Shown: one piece after another, positions 7,450-15,531 of the stretch
How positions within the stretch are numbered: the stretch's first letter is position 1
How the letters are laid out: every line of letters begins with the position of its first letter
Origin: an uncultured Erysipelotrichaceae bacterium
GTDB lineage: Bacteria; Bacillota_I; Bacilli_A; Erysipelotrichales; Erysipelotrichaceae
Length of the DNA stretch: 44,815 nucleotides
Direction: 5' to 3'
NCBI GenBank assembly: GCA_902775735.1
Contig: CACYNH010000020.1
Coordinates: forward strand, 1-44,815
Made by a program: the position numbers and the translations under genes
Notes under the pieces: generated by a model
The model's database searches: none
Told to the model about the DNA's origin: nothing
The model's input: the letters and a program-made list of their open reading frames with translations, nothing else

Positions 7450-8223
7450 ATGGCAAAGCGAAAGAAGAAAGCTTCAAAAGCATATAAGATTTTTCTGGAT
7501 CTGGTGATGGTCACAGCCCTTGGCGTGGCAGCCTACAGCGGCTACAGACTCTATAAAGAAACCGGCAAATACAGAGAGGCGCGCAAAGCGTATGACGATA
7601 TCCGTGACATGGTCATTGTCGAGCCCGCTGAGATTGATTCAGGTGAAACGGTCAGACAGATCGACTGGGACGCCTTAAGGGCGGTGGATGAGAATATCGC
7701 CGCTTGGATTGAGCAGGAAGGCTCCACGATCGATTATCCGGTTGTCCATGGCTTTGATAACAGCTGGTATCTCAAGCATCTCATGGACGGCACATACAAT
7801 GACGCCGGAACAGTCTTCATTGACGCCGACAACAAAGCGGATTTCAGCGACCGCAATACGGTGCTTTACGCCCATCACATGCTGGATGATCCGCTCATGT
7901 TCGCGGAGGTGGAAAACTACAAGTCGCAAAGCTGGTACGACAGTCATAAGAAGTTTCTGATCCATACGCCGGACAGTGAATATGAAATGTATCCTGTCGC
8001 CGGCTATGTGACCGAAGGGACGGCAGGATATATCCAGCTTGAGTTCGCCTCAGACGAAGAATATCTTGCCTACATTGACAGCTTTGTTCAGAGGTCCACA
8101 TTCATTTCAGAAGAAACCATCACAGCGGATGATCAGATGATGATGCTGTCGACATGTTCCTACGACATTGCCGACGGCCGCTATGTCCTGATCGGAAAGC
8201 TGGTCAGAATTGATCACGAATAA
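7450..8223 (+). CDS. srtB: Class B sortase
   Basis: Sortases are membrane-anchored transpeptidases that attach surface proteins to peptidoglycan. This 257-residue protein has a basic N-terminus and one membrane helix (about residues 12-31), then the class B sortase domain: catalytic His in YAHHM (about H142), catalytic Cys in LSTCSYD (C236) and the active-site Arg in DGRYVL (R244). The spacing between His and Cys fits class B. No sorting-signal protein or pilin lies beside it, so it may be a housekeeping-type SrtB with substrates elsewhere. The start follows an ACGGAG ribosome site; the next gene begins 22 bases downstream. Confidence 0.88.
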   Translation: MAKRKKKASKAYKIFLDLVMVTALGVAAYSGYRLYKETGKYREARKAYDDIRDMVIVEPAEIDSGETVRQIDWDALRAVDENIAAWIEQEGSTIDYPVVHGFDNSWYLKHLMDGTYNDAGTVFIDADNKADFSDRNTVLYAHHMLDDPLMFAEVENYKSQSWYDSHKKFLIHTPDSEYEMYPVAGYVTEGTAGYIQLEFASDEEYLAYIDSFVQRSTFISEETITADDQMMMLSTCSYDIADGRYVLIGKLVRIDHE

Positions 8224-8245
8224 AACGGCACAGAAGGAGGAAGAC

Positions 8246-8902
8246 ATGTATACAATCAATGATCTTTATGATCTCGATCACACACTGGCAAAGGATTACT
8301 TAAGTCAGTTCACTTATCCCTGGGAAGTACTGAAGGGAATCAAGGATTTCATCCTTGCCCTGGGTCCCACACTTGGTGAGGACTATGAAGAAAGAGAGCC
8401 GAACGTCTGGATTCATAAGACAGCGAAGGTATTCCCTTCCGCTTATCTTGGCGCTCCCTGCATTATCGGTCCCAACACTGAAGTCAGACACTGTGCCTTC
8501 ATCAGAGGAAGCGCGCTTGTCGGAGCGGATTGTGTTGTCGGAAATTCCGTTGAGTTGAAGAACGTCATCCTCTTTGACCATGTGCAGACCCCGCACTACA
8601 ACTATGTCGGCGACTCGATCTTAGGCTATTACAGCCACATGGGCGCAGGTTCCATCACATCCAACGTCAAGTCTGACAAGACACTGGTCGTTGTCCATGG
8701 TCAGGGTGAACAGGAAGAAACAGGCTTGAAGAAGTTCGGGGCGATGCTTGGCAACTATGTGGAAGTCGGCTGCAACTCAGTCCTCAATCCCGGCACTGTC
8801 ATCGGTCCCCACAGCAATGTCTATCCGACCAGCTGCGTCAGAGGCGTTGTCCCCGCCAACAGCATCCATAAAAACAGCGGTGAAATTGCCGCCAAAAAAT
8901 AA
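8246..8902 (+). CDS. Hexapeptide-repeat (left-handed beta-helix) acyltransferase-like protein
   Basis: The 218-residue protein is built of hexapeptide repeats ([LIV]-G-x4), for example around VFPSAYLGAPCIIGPNTEV and CNSVLNPGTVIGP, forming a left-handed beta-helix like the C-terminal half of GlmU. It lacks a nucleotidyltransferase domain, so it is not a full GlmU although relatives are often named UDP-GlcNAc pyrophosphorylase-like. The insertion GQGEQEETGLKKFG is a typical loop in this subfamily. Start chosen at ATG 8246 because GAAGGAGG lies just upstream; a longer frame would overlap the sortase. The substrate is unknown. Confidence 0.8.
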   Translation: MYTINDLYDLDHTLAKDYLSQFTYPWEVLKGIKDFILALGPTLGEDYEEREPNVWIHKTAKVFPSAYLGAPCIIGPNTEVRHCAFIRGSALVGADCVVGNSVELKNVILFDHVQTPHYNYVGDSILGYYSHMGAGSITSNVKSDKTLVVVHGQGEQEETGLKKFGAMLGNYVEVGCNSVLNPGTVIGPHSNVYPTSCVRGVVPANSIHKNSGEIAAKK

Positions 8903-8925
8903 GACGCACATAACAGGAGAATGAT

Positions 8926-10893
8926 ATGAATTGCAGAAAAGCGATTGCCGTCTTTGCCGCACTTTCACTGCTTGCGGCAGGCTGTTCCTCCAAACCGGCG
9001 GAACCGGAAACTGAACCTGAGGAAACTGAAGAAACCCAGCCCGAACTGACTCCCGAACCCAGCGCTTATGAAAAAGCTCAGGCAAAAGCCGCAGAGCTCC
9101 TTGGCACAATGAGCACTGAAGAAAAGGCTGCCCAGCTGATTCATATGGCAGTCAGAACATGGAACGGGGAAAACCTGACGGAAATGAATGAGGAGGTCGC
9201 GGATCTTTTTAAGAAATATGAATTCGGCGGCATCTGCCTGTTTGCCGAAAACATCACCACAGACAATGCGAAAACAATCCGTCTGACCCAGGCCCTGCAG
9301 GCGGCGGCGACAGCGGACGGCAGAATCCCTCTTATGATCAGCGCCGACCAGGAAGGCGGATATATTTATCGTCTGCAGAACGGCACAGTTACGCCCGGCA
9401 ACATGGCTCTTGCGGCAACCGGTGATACAGCCAATGCAAAAGCGGCGGCGGATATCATCGGCTCAGAACTGCAGGCCCTTGGTTTCAATACTGACTTCGC
9501 CCCTGACGCGGATGTCAACGCCAATCCCAAAAACCCGGTCATCGGCGTCCGCTCCTTTTCGGATGATCCGGAAACTGTCGCTTCCTTTACGCAGGCGTAT
9601 ACCGAAGGTCTGTCTCAGAACGGCGTGATCGCTGCCATCAAGCATTTCCCGGGTCATGGCGATACGGCGGTCGACAGTCATACCGGCCTGCCTTTGATCA
9701 ACAAAACAAAAGCGGAGCTTGAAGCGTCCGACCTGATTCCTTTCGCGGCAATGGCAAAGCAGGGATACCATGACATGATCATGAGCGCCCACATCCAGTT
9801 CCCGCAGATCGAAACAGGCGTCTATACAAGCATTCTCGACGGTCAGGAAATCCACCTGCCGGCCACCCTCAGCAAAACTTTCCTCACGGACATTGTCCGC
9901 GGTGAGCTTGGCTATGAAGGCGTTATTATCACCGACTCCCTGATCATGGACGCGATCAAGGATCACTTTGACACAAAAGACTCCGCTGCCCTGGCGCTGA
10001 ACGCCGGCGTGGATATGTTACTGATGCCGGTGGATATGACCGGAACCGAATCCCTTGAGGCGATTGACGCCTACATGGCGGATCTGGTTTCCCTGATTGA
10101 AGAGGGAACGGTTCCGATGAGCCGTGTCGATGAAGCCGTCACAAGAATCCTCACCCTCAAATATGAAAGAGGCATCATGGATCAGGAATACAGCGAAGCG
10201 GCAACGGAAAAGCTTATCGCTTCCGCAGGTCTTGTCGGCAGTGAAGCCCATATCGAAAAGGAAATCGAAATCGCTTCCGCCGCTGCCACGGTACTTGAGA
10301 ACAACGGTGTTCTGCCGCTTGTGGCTGAAGGAAATACACACTTTGTGCTCTGCGGCATGAATCCCGCCCAGACAAACGCTCTCGGCTACAGCTTCAACCG
10401 CCTGCAGGCGCAGTCAGTCATACCGGAAGAAACTGAAGCAGTCGTCATCAACGCCGACTGGTCCAATAACTATGGCGAAGTCTATGGGTATTTCGACTGG
10501 ACAGATGTGCTGATCATGACCGACTTCATGTGGACAGCTGACCTGATCGATCCTTCTTATTCCGATCAGATTCCTGCCGCGCAGGCATTGATCAAAGACG
10601 CTCAGGCACAGGGAATTCAGGTGATCGTCATCAGTGCCGGACTGCCGTATGATCTTTCACTCTTAACAGACGCTGACGCCCTGATGGCTGTCTTCTGCCA
10701 GGTCGGCGCTCCCAACGTGGATGACGCCTTCAATCCCACCGGTGCGTTCGGCCCCGGCATTCCCGGTGCCATGAATGTGATTTTCGGCCAAACAAAGCCT
10801 TCCGGAAAACTTCCGGTGAACATCCCGGCTGTTTCGGACGGAGCGTTTGCCGGTGAGAATGCGTACACAAGAGGCACGGGACTTACATGGTAA
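8926..10893 (+). CDS. nagZ: Lipoprotein glycoside hydrolase family 3, NagZ-like beta-N-acetylhexosaminidase
   Basis: The 655-residue protein starts with a lipoprotein signal peptide whose lipobox LAAGC places the lipidated Cys at residue 20, followed by a Glu/Pro/Thr linker (about 22-47). The GH3 N-terminal barrel (about 50-400) contains the NagZ signature KHFPGHGDTAVDSHTGLP, whose DSH supplies the acid/base histidine, and the likely nucleophile Asp in GVIITDSLIMDA. A GH3 C-terminal-like domain (about 440-650) is also present, as in the two-domain B. subtilis enzyme. The role is probably release of GlcNAc from cell-wall fragments outside the membrane. The end overlaps tsaC by seven bases. Other beta-hexosaminidase specificity is possible. 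Confidence 0.87.
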   Translation: MNCRKAIAVFAALSLLAAGCSSKPAEPETEPEETEETQPELTPEPSAYEKAQAKAAELLGTMSTEEKAAQLIHMAVRTWNGENLTEMNEEVADLFKKYEFGGICLFAENITTDNAKTIRLTQALQAAATADGRIPLMISADQEGGYIYRLQNGTVTPGNMALAATGDTANAKAAADIIGSELQALGFNTDFAPDADVNANPKNPVIGVRSFSDDPETVASFTQAYTEGLSQNGVIAAIKHFPGHGDTAVDSHTGLPLINKTKAELEASDLIPFAAMAKQGYHDMIMSAHIQFPQIETGVYTSILDGQEIHLPATLSKTFLTDIVRGELGYEGVIITDSLIMDAIKDHFDTKDSAALALNAGVDMLLMPVDMTGTESLEAIDAYMADLVSLIEEGTVPMSRVDEAVTRILTLKYERGIMDQEYSEAATEKLIASAGLVGSEAHIEKEIEIASAAATVLENNGVLPLVAEGNTHFVLCGMNPAQTNALGYSFNRLQAQSVIPEETEAVVINADWSNNYGEVYGYFDWTDVLIMTDFMWTADLIDPSYSDQIPAAQALIKDAQAQGIQVIVISAGLPYDLSLLTDADALMAVFCQVGAPNVDDAFNPTGAFGPGIPGAMNVIFGQTKPSGKLPVNIPAVSDGAFAGENAYTRGTGLTW

Positions 10894-11522
10894 ACAGAAT
10901 CAGAAGATTTGAACCTGACGAAACTGAGGCGATGGCTGAGATTCTCAGAAACGATGGCGTGATTTCCGTTGTGACCGATACTGTCTATGGCGTATGCGCC
11001 CGTATGAATTCGCTGGCAGCCCAGGAAAACCTCAGGGAACTCAAACACCGTCCGGCTGACAAGGCGTTTCCCATCATGTGCTGCGATATTGAGCAGATCA
11101 GAACTGTGGCTGAAGTCAGTGAAAACGGCAGGAAGATCATCGATGCTTTCATGCCCGGTCCGGTCACCGTAATCCTGAAAAAGCGTGAAGACGTCCCTGA
11201 TTTTGTCAACGGAGGCCTGCCGACACTGGCCGTGCGGATGGCGACTTCGGAGGCGCTTGAAAAGCTGATCAGGGCGGTCGGAGTCCCTCTGCTGATGACT
11301 TCAGCCAACCGGTCCGGAGAGAAAACATGCGATACCCTGGAAGAAATAGAGCTTGCATGTCCGGGCCTTAATGGTATTATGAATGGCAAGCCGATGTTTC
11401 ATGAGGCGAGTACGATTATTGACTGTTCCGGTGAACAGGTCAGAGTACTGAGAAAAGGCCCGGTAAGCGAAGAACAGATCCAGAAGGTTCTCACGCCGGC
11501 ATGGAGGAAAGAGGAAGAATGA
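10887..11522 (+). CDS. tsaC: L-threonylcarbamoyladenylate synthase (Sua5/YrdC/YwlC family)
   Basis: This enzyme makes threonylcarbamoyl-AMP from threonine, bicarbonate and ATP, the first step of t6A37 modification of ANN-decoding tRNAs. The 211-residue length covers the YrdC domain. Visible motifs are [11 protein letters not shown] at residues ~31-41, [12 protein letters not shown] for nucleotide binding, and the TSANRSG motif near residue 137. It starts inside the nagZ stop region without its own ribosome site and ends in an ATGA overlap with glyA, so all three are likely cotranslated. In B. subtilis ywlC also lies between prfA-prmC and glyA. Confidence 0.92.
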   Translation: MVNRIRRFEPDETEAMAEILRNDGVISVVTDTVYGVCARMNSLAAQENLRELKHRPADKAFPIMCCDIEQIRTVAEVSENGRKIIDAFMPGPVTVILKKREDVPDFVNGGLPTLAVRMATSEALEKLIRAVGVPLLMTSANRSGEKTCDTLEEIELACPGLNGIMNGKPMFHEASTIIDCSGEQVRVLRKGPVSEEQIQKVLTPAWRKEEE

Positions 11523-12736
11523 AAGACAAGCAGCTCGAATCGATGATCCAGGCGGAATATCTCCGTCAGAAAAACAACATTGAACTGATCGCATCTGAAA
11601 ACTTCTGTTCCAAAGAAGTCAGAGAAGCAGCGGGATCCATCCTGACCAACAAGTATGCGGAAGGCTATCCCGGACACAGGTATTACGGCGGCTGTGTCAA
11701 TGTTGACATGATTGAAGACCTCGCCAGAGACCGCGCGAAGGAACTGTTCCACGCCGATCACGCAAATGTGCAGCCCCACTCCGGTTCCCAGGCAAACATG
11801 GGCGTTTACATGAGCGTGCTCAAGCCCGGCGACAAAGTTCTTGGTATGGACCTTGCGGCGGGCGGCCATCTGACCCATGGCGCGAAGGTGTCCTTCTCCG
11901 GCAAACTGTATGACTTCTATTCATACGGCGTCGACAGAGAAACCGAGTGCCTGAATTATGACGAAATCAGAAAGGCAGCCATGGAACTGCAGCCGAAGCT
12001 GATTGTCTGCGGCGCTTCCGCTTACGCAAGAGAAATCGATTTCGCTGAATTCCGCAAGATCGCGGATGAGTCCGGTGCCATGTTAATGGTGGATATGGCG
12101 CACATCGCCGGTCTTGTCGCGGCAGGATATCATATGAATCCGGTTCCCTACGCTGACTTTGTGACAACAACAACCCACAAGACATTAAGAGGACCCAGAG
12201 GCGGCATGATCCTCTGCAAAGAACAGTATGCCAAGGCAGTCGACAAAGCGATCTTCCCGGGCATCCAGGGCGGTCCGCTCTGCCACATCGTCGCCGCCAA
12301 GGCTGTCTGCCTGTATGAGGCGATGCAGCCGGAATATAAGGAATATATCAAACAGTTAATGGACAACTGCCAGGTGCTGGCACGCACTCTCCAGGACGAA
12401 GGCTTCCGCCTTGTCTCCGGCGGTACAGACAACCACCTGATCCTGGTCGACACAATGTCCATGGGCATTACCGGCAGAGACGCTGAAGTCGCTCTTGATG
12501 AAGTCAACATCACTGCCAACAAGAACGCCATCCCGTTCGATACCCAGAAGCCCAACACAACCAGCGGCATCCGTCTTGGCACGGCTGCCATGACAACAAA
12601 GGGATTCAAGGAAAAGGAATTCGAACAGGTCGGCAAATGGATCGCGGAAGTTCTCAAGAACAAGGACGATGAAGAACTCAAGTCCAGAATCCGCAGCGAA
12701 GTCATTGCCCTGACTGATCAGTTCCCGTTTGAATAA
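11519..12736 (+). CDS. glyA: Serine hydroxymethyltransferase
   Basis: GlyA interconverts serine and glycine with tetrahydrofolate, supplying one-carbon units, and needs pyridoxal phosphate. The 405-residue protein has the N-terminal signature [14 protein letters not shown], the [10 protein letters not shown] substrate loop, and the PLP-lysine motif [15 protein letters not shown] prefer ATG 11519, in an ATGA overlap with tsaC and behind GAGGAAAGAGGAAG, over the in-frame ATG at 11501. Its terminator has been split by the insertion sequence that follows. Confidence 0.96.
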   Translation: MKDKQLESMIQAEYLRQKNNIELIASENFCSKEVREAAGSILTNKYAEGYPGHRYYGGCVNVDMIEDLARDRAKELFHADHANVQPHSGSQANMGVYMSVLKPGDKVLGMDLAAGGHLTHGAKVSFSGKLYDFYSYGVDRETECLNYDEIRKAAMELQPKLIVCGASAYAREIDFAEFRKIADESGAMLMVDMAHIAGLVAAGYHMNPVPYADFVTTTTHKTLRGPRGGMILCKEQYAKAVDKAIFPGIQGGPLCHIVAAKAVCLYEAMQPEYKEYIKQLMDNCQVLARTLQDEGFRLVSGGTDNHLILVDTMSMGITGRDAEVALDEVNITANKNAIPFDTQKPNTTSGIRLGTAAMTTKGFKEKEFEQVGKWIAEVLKNKDDEELKSRIRSEVIALTDQFPFE

Positions 12737-12756
12737 GAAGACAAAACCCGCGGCTT

Positions 12757-12791
12757 TGATATGATCCCGCCAAAGTAGACACACGAAATAT
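12757..12791 (+). repeat. Left terminal inverted repeat of the IS3-family element
   Basis: These 35 bases match the reverse complement of 14528-14562 with two mismatches (C/T at the 14th and C/G at the 28th base). The inner part also forms one arm of a hairpin that precedes the orfA ribosome site. Confidence 0.9.
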
Positions 12792-12806
12792 ACAAACGTG
12801 TATCTA
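12776..12806 (+). promoter_or_regulatory. Hairpin before the orfA ribosome site in the IS left end
   Basis: TAGACACACG (12776-12785) pairs with CGTGTATCTA (12797-12806) with one mismatch and an eleven-base loop. It directly abuts the GGAGGTGG ribosome site. In read-through transcripts such structures can limit transposase translation, as known for some other IS elements; that role here is inference. Confidence 0.45.
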
Positions 12807-12824
12807 TGGAGGTGGGATTTTATC

Positions 12825-13535
12825 ATGGGAAGGAAATCAAAGATATCCTATGAAGAGAAGATCAAGGCATGTGAGGATTATATAAAAGGTAAAGGTACGG
12901 CTTCTGAGATAGCAGAAGCTATCGGTGTGAGCTATAAGGAATTAAGAACATGGGCAAACAAGTACCGTACGAATGGTCCGGAATCATTAATACCGAAGCT
13001 GAAGAACAGTTCGTATACCAAAGAGTTCAAAGTCAAAGCAGTAGAAGATTATCTTTCAGGTGGTGGATCACTGTGGGATATATGCAATAAGTATCAGATC
13101 CCAAGTCACCACACCCTACGTAACTGGATAGCCAAGTATAATGATCTTGGAGAGTTTGAGGATTATAAGCCCAAGCCGGAGGTCTATACAAAGATGGCAT
13201 ATCGCAAGAAGACAACGCTGAAAGAGCGTGAAGAGATCGTAAAGTACTGCATTGAACATAATTATGATTACAAGAACACTGCAGCCGTTTATGACGTTTC
13301 GTACAGCCAGGTGTACAGCTGGGTACAGAAGTACAGTAAGGATGGCAGCGAAGGACTCAGCGACAAACGCGGAAAGCGCAAAACTGAAGAAGAGCTCACA
13401 GAAGTAGAGAAACTGCAGCGTCAGAACAAGATCCTTGAAGCGAGAATCAGGGAGCTGGAGATGGAGGCTGTACTGTTAAAAAAAGTTCAGGAAATCGAAA
13501 GGAGGCGATCTTCTCAAAAGCGAAAAATGAAGTAA
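12825..13535 (+). CDS. IS3-family transposase OrfA (helix-turn-helix protein)
   Basis: The 236-residue protein binds the element ends and forms the N-terminal part of the OrfAB transposase. Three related helix-turn-helix units are visible, at about residues 5-50 (KIKACEDYIKGKGTASEIAE), 60-108 (KVKAVEDYLSGGGSLWDICN) and 130-178 (REEIVKYCIEHNYDYKNTAA), followed by a coiled coil (about 185-230) typical of the IS3 oligomerisation zipper. Three units make it longer than the two-unit OrfA of IS150. Start at ATG 12825 is set by the GGAGGTGG site; an upstream in-frame GTG at 12798 overlaps the hairpin. Confidence 0.9.
   Translation: MGRKSKISYEEKIKACEDYIKGKGTASEIAEAIGVSYKELRTWANKYRTNGPESLIPKLKNSSYTKEFKVKAVEDYLSGGGSLWDICNKYQIPSHHTLRNWIAKYNDLGEFEDYKPKPEVYTKMAYRKKTTLKEREEIVKYCIEHNYDYKNTAAVYDVSYSQVYSWVQKYSKDGSEGLSDKRGKRKTEEELTEVEKLQRQNKILEARIRELEMEAVLLKKVQEIERRRSSQKRKMK
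13478..13484 (+). other. Programmed -1 frameshift site (A AAA AAA)
   Basis: In the orfA frame the codons are TTA AAA AAA GTT, giving the canonical slippery heptamer. The -1 frame is open from here through to the orfB stop, so a shift would produce an OrfAB fusion of about 567 residues. IS3-family transposases are normally made this way. Confidence 0.8.
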
Positions 13536-13555
13536 AGTACCTTGCAATCAAAGAA

Positions 13556-14527
13556 TTGCATGAAGAACAGAATTACAGTATCGAATGGATGTGTTTGAAA
13601 CTTGGTATTAGTCGTGCAGCCTATTATAAATGGCTCAAAAGGCCCATTCCTGCCAAAGAACTGGAAGATATAGAGATTGCGGAAAAGATCAGGAAACTCC
13701 ACAAGAGATATAGCGGAATCCTCGGATACAGGCGCATGACGATCTGGCTGAACAGAGAAGAAGGAACCGGATATAAACCGAAGCGGATCCGCAGGATCAT
13801 GGGTATCATAGATGTCCATTCTTCAATCCGCAGAGTCAGGAACTGCTGTACTATAAGCAACAAGAAAGATCAGAAAGCAGACAATCTTCTTGGCAGAGAT
13901 TTTGAAGCATCTGCACCGAATGAAAAATGGACTACAGATGTCACAGAGTTCAAGATTCACGGTGAGAAAGGAAAGCTGTATCTCAGTGCTTTTATGGATC
14001 TGTATGACCGCTCAATTGTTGGCTGGGCAGTCAGTGAGCATAATGATAATAATCTTGTATTTGAAACATTCAGGAACGCAATCGCAGCTAATCCGGATGC
14101 GGCACCGCTGTTTCACAGTGACAGAGGCTTCCAGTATACCAGTCCAGCATTCAGGAAAATGCTTACTGATCAAGGAATGGTGCAGTCCATGTCAAGAGTT
14201 GCCTGCTGTCTGGATAACGGGCCTCAGGAGGCCCTCTGGGGCATCATAAAGACTGAGATGCTGAAACTGTTTGATTACCATGACAAGGCTTCCCTGATTG
14301 AAGCGATTGGCAAATACATTCATTTCTATGACAACGAAAGATATCAGGAGCGGTTCGCCTGCAAGACCCCGCTAGAGGTCAGGAGAGAGGCATTAACGAC
14401 AAAAGAACCCATACTGTATCCAATACCAATCAACCGCAGAATTGAAAAGTACAAGCAGTATTTAGCAGACTTAAATGCATCAAAAAACCCAACCGGATCA
14501 GCTCCGATTGGGCAAGTGTTACTTTAG
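13556..14527 (+). CDS. IS3-family transposase OrfB (DDE integrase-type catalytic domain)
   Basis: OrfB (323 residues from its first ATG) carries the DDE catalytic core: first Asp in KWTTDVTEF, second in FHSDRGFQYTS, and the Glu in DNGPQEALWGIIKTE. An N-terminal HTH_21-like region (KRYSGILGYRRM) precedes it. The frame is open upstream of the ATG back to the A7 slip site, consistent with translation mainly as OrfAB. No stop or frameshift damages the domain, so the element may be active. Confidence 0.92.
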   Translation: MHEEQNYSIEWMCLKLGISRAAYYKWLKRPIPAKELEDIEIAEKIRKLHKRYSGILGYRRMTIWLNREEGTGYKPKRIRRIMGIIDVHSSIRRVRNCCTISNKKDQKADNLLGRDFEASAPNEKWTTDVTEFKIHGEKGKLYLSAFMDLYDRSIVGWAVSEHNDNNLVFETFRNAIAANPDAAPLFHSDRGFQYTSPAFRKMLTDQGMVQSMSRVACCLDNGPQEALWGIIKTEMLKLFDYHDKASLIEAIGKYIHFYDNERYQERFACKTPLEVRREALTTKEPILYPIPINRRIEKYKQYLADLNASKNPTGSAPIGQVLL

Positions 14528-14562
14528 ATATTTCCTGTGTCTACTTTGACGGGATCATATCA
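14528..14562 (-). repeat. Right terminal inverted repeat of the IS3-family element
   Basis: It is the 35-base inverted copy of the left end with two mismatches and starts immediately after the orfB stop codon. Confidence 0.9.
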
Positions 14563-14619
14563 TTATATCAGCTGCGGGTTTTTTCTGTGTGCGCACAATG
14601 GAAAGGGACGAACATGCTC

Positions 14620-14628
14620 TGCTATAAT
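14620..14628 (+). promoter_or_regulatory. Extended -10 promoter of the Cof-type phosphatase gene
   Basis: TGCTATAAT combines a perfect TATAAT with an upstream TG. No good -35 box is seen at the right distance, as often with extended -10 promoters. It lies 28 bases before the start codon, downstream of the displaced terminator arm. Confidence 0.55.
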
Positions 14629-14656
14629 CAATGCAGAAAAAGAGGAGAGTTTACTT

Positions 14657-15496
14657 ATGAGCAAAATTGTATTTCTTGATGTTGACGGCACTCTGATCAA
14701 CTATGAGACAAAGTGCCCGGACAGCGCGAAAAAGGCAGTTGAACTGGCACGTGCTGCCGGCAACAAGGTTTATATCTGCACCGGCTGTTCCAAGGCTGAA
14801 ATCGAACAGAGAGACCTTCCTGAGCTGGACGGCATGATCGGCGGCAACGGCGCCTATGTCGAAGACAACGGCGAAGTTGTCATGCATCAGGGTCTTTCCA
14901 AAGAAGATGTGAAGCACATCGTCGACTGGTGCAACGACAGACACCTGGGCTTCTATCTGGAAGCTAATTCCGGCATGTACTGCAATGACTGGATGCTGGA
15001 ACAGGGTCCCGCCACAATGGTCAAATACGCCACCGGAAAAGGCGCTGATCTGGCCAAGGCGGAAGCGACCGCAAGTGGCTTTGTCAATTCCTTCATCCAT
15101 CTGCAGGGAGAAGATCTCTACCGCGAGGATGTAAACAAGATCAGCTTCATTCTGAGTTCCTATCAGGATCATCTCGATTCCAAAACAGAATTCCCGCACC
15201 TCATCGCCAACACATGGGGCGGCAAGGGCGAACTGGCTCTCTTCGGCGATCTGGGTCCCACCGGCATCACCAAGAAGCACGCGATTGAAGTGCTGTTAAA
15301 CCATCTGGGCGCGGATCAGAAGGACACAATTTCCTTCGGCGACGCGAAGATCGACCTGTCGATGTTTGAACTGTGCGCCTACAATGTCGCGATGGGCAAC
15401 GGCGGACCGGAAATCAAGGAAGCGGCCGACTACGTCACAACCGATGTCGATGACGACGGTCTCTACAACGCTTTCGAATATCTGCATCTGTTCTGA
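14657..15496 (+). CDS. Cof-type HAD-IIB family hydrolase
   Basis: The 279-residue protein is a HAD phosphatase of the Cof subfamily: motif I FLDVDGTLINYE, motif II region YICTGCSK, a large alpha/beta cap (about 80-190), the Lys/motif III segment TKKHAIEVLL and motif IV FGDAKIDLSMF (GDxxxD in place of the commoner GDGxND). Such enzymes dephosphorylate sugar phosphates, flavin or pyridoxal phosphates; the substrate here is unknown. ATG 14657 is preceded by GGAG; a longer frame back to 14537 would begin inside the IS end and has no ribosome site. Confidence 0.87.
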   Translation: MSKIVFLDVDGTLINYETKCPDSAKKAVELARAAGNKVYICTGCSKAEIEQRDLPELDGMIGGNGAYVEDNGEVVMHQGLSKEDVKHIVDWCNDRHLGFYLEANSGMYCNDWMLEQGPATMVKYATGKGADLAKAEATASGFVNSFIHLQGEDLYREDVNKISFILSSYQDHLDSKTEFPHLIANTWGGKGELALFGDLGPTGITKKHAIEVLLNHLGADQKDTISFGDAKIDLSMFELCAYNVAMGNGGPEIKEAADYVTTDVDDDGLYNAFEYLHLF

Positions 15497-15502
15497 GAAT
15501 TT

Positions 15503-15531
15503 AAAGAAGTTTCCGCATTGGAAACTTCTTT
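15503..15531. terminator. Bidirectional terminator between convergent genes
   Basis: AAAGAAGTTTCC (15503-15514) is perfectly complementary to GGAAACTTCTTT (15520-15531) around five bases. T-rich tails follow in both directions, serving the Cof phosphatase (+) and the glycosyltransferase-like gene (-), whose stop codon touches it. Confidence 0.88.

Larger units (their letters stand above)
12757..14562 (+). mobile_element. Insertion sequence, IS3 family (IS150-like), apparently intact
   Basis: The element spans about 1806 bases between terminal inverted repeats that begin TGATATGATCCCG and have the TG...CA ends usual in IS3 elements. It encodes OrfA and OrfB in -1 register with an A7 slippery site between them, and the transposase catalytic residues are all present. 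The flanks share only TT, so a 3-4 base target duplication typical of this family was not seen. Base composition is more A+T-rich than the neighbouring genes. Confidence 0.88.
12744..14584 (+). terminator. glyA terminator interrupted in its loop by an insertion sequence
   Basis: The 5' arm AAACCCGCGGCT (12744-12755) and the 3' arm AGCTGCGGGTTT (14570-14581), which runs into a T tract to 14584, would form a 12-pair stem with one G-U pair. They are now 1.8 kb apart, with the IS between them. Removing the IS and one copy of a TT repeat restores a normal terminator with a six-base loop. Confidence 0.8.

Noticed and set aside
12752..14568. A 3-4 base target-site duplication around the IS
   Set aside because: Only TT is shared by the flanks under the chosen ends; shifting the ends by one base gives nothing better.
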